DNA from: Armatimonadota bacterium
Lineage (GTDB): Bacteria; Armatimonadota; Abditibacteriia; CG2-30-59-28
Reading direction: 5' to 3'
Assembly (NCBI GenBank): GCA_016199605.1
Contig: JACQGJ010000225.1
Coordinates: 1-7,177 of the forward strand
DNA: 7,177 bases
A program made the translations under genes and the position numbers. Below the pieces are notes generated by a model. It searched no databases, was not told the DNA's origin, and saw only the letters and a program-made list of their open reading frames with translations. This document shows, piece after piece, positions 7,095 through 7,177 of the stretch (its first letter is position 1; the number at the start of each line of letters is the position of its first letter).

Positions 7095-7110
7095 GTTGCA
7101 CTCCTGGACG
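7086..7110. repeat. Hairpin unit 1: 11-bp perfect stem, TGC loop
   Basis: CGTCCAGGAGT (7086-7096) and ACTCCTGGACG (7100-7110) are perfect reverse complements around TGC. This is the longest stem in the window. The stem ends in AGT before the loop and begins in ACT after it, a layout shared with the next two hairpins. No T-run follows on either strand, so a Rho-independent terminator is unlikely. Confidence 0.8.
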
Positions 7111-7121
7111 GGCTATGAAAC

Positions 7122-7136
7122 GCGAGTTTGACTCGC
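7122..7136. repeat. Hairpin unit 2: 6-bp perfect stem, TTG loop
   Basis: GCGAGT (7122-7127) and ACTCGC (7131-7136) are reverse complements around TTG. The AGT-TNN-ACT core is the same as in the neighbouring hairpins, while the outer stem bases differ. Confidence 0.7.
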
Positions 7137-7151
7137 CCGTTCCGCGGGAGG

Positions 7152-7166
7152 GGCAGTTGAACTGCC
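7152..7166. repeat. Hairpin unit 3: 6-bp perfect stem, TGA loop
   Basis: GGCAGT (7152-7157) and ACTGCC (7161-7166) are reverse complements around TGA, the third AGT-TNN-ACT unit within 81 bases. The array may continue beyond the right edge of the window. Confidence 0.7.
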
Positions 7167-7177
7167 AACTCATAGTC

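Noticed and set aside
7066..7166. CRISPR-like array at the right edge
   Set aside because: The repeats are hairpins of different sequence and length with no constant direct repeat or spacer size beyond one 14-bp duplication, and no cas gene is present.
7030..7173. 48-codon N-terminal extension of the glycosidase
   Set aside because: The codons pass through the hairpin cluster and the tandem repeat, the peptide would place a long polar stretch before the signal peptide, and ATG 7173 has no visible ribosome binding site.
1..7177. tRNA, rRNA, insertion sequence or attachment site
   Set aside because: No cloverleaf, rRNA-like stretch, transposase frame, terminal inverted repeats or flanking duplications were seen, so there is no direct evidence of how the defence cluster arrived.

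Overview
The window shows a GC-rich bacterial sequence in which every convincing gene lies on the minus strand. The best guess for the host is the Verrucomicrobiota, Planctomycetota or Lentisphaerota. This rests on the large secreted glycosidase with a C-terminal beta-sandwich domain that I associate with those phyla, and on a cluster of short hairpins with varying stems like those I recall from verrucomicrobial intergenic DNA. It is an inference from style, with no phylogenetic marker gene in view.

In the direction of transcription (right to left), the window opens at 7029-7177 with a hairpin-rich stretch that contains a tandem 14-bp repeat and sits just upstream of the glycosidase start. 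A secreted clan GH-A glycoside hydrolase of about 964 residues follows (4135-7029), then a 115-bp gap (4020-4134).

Next comes a tightly packed cluster. A 1018-residue protein (963-4019) joins an N-terminal phospholipase-D-type nuclease domain to a complete SNF2-like helicase. An 82-residue acidic protein (703-951) starts 11 bases after the helicase stop. The third gene overlaps that small gene and runs off the left edge (1-728). It is the N-terminal part of a large Eco57I-type (PglX/DrmMI-like) DNA methylase and is easy to miss because its stop codon is outside the window.

The three genes look like one translationally coupled restriction or anti-phage unit: an adenine-specific methylase for self-recognition, a PLD nuclease/SNF2 motor as effector, and a small middle protein of unknown role that resembles the toxin-binding tail of MazE/EndoAI-type antitoxins. 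The helicase-methylase pair recalls the drmD-drmMI half of class 1 DISARM. The nuclease here is fused to the helicase, however, and no drmA or drmB is visible. The glycosidase is probably an unrelated catabolic neighbour that marks one edge of the defence cluster.
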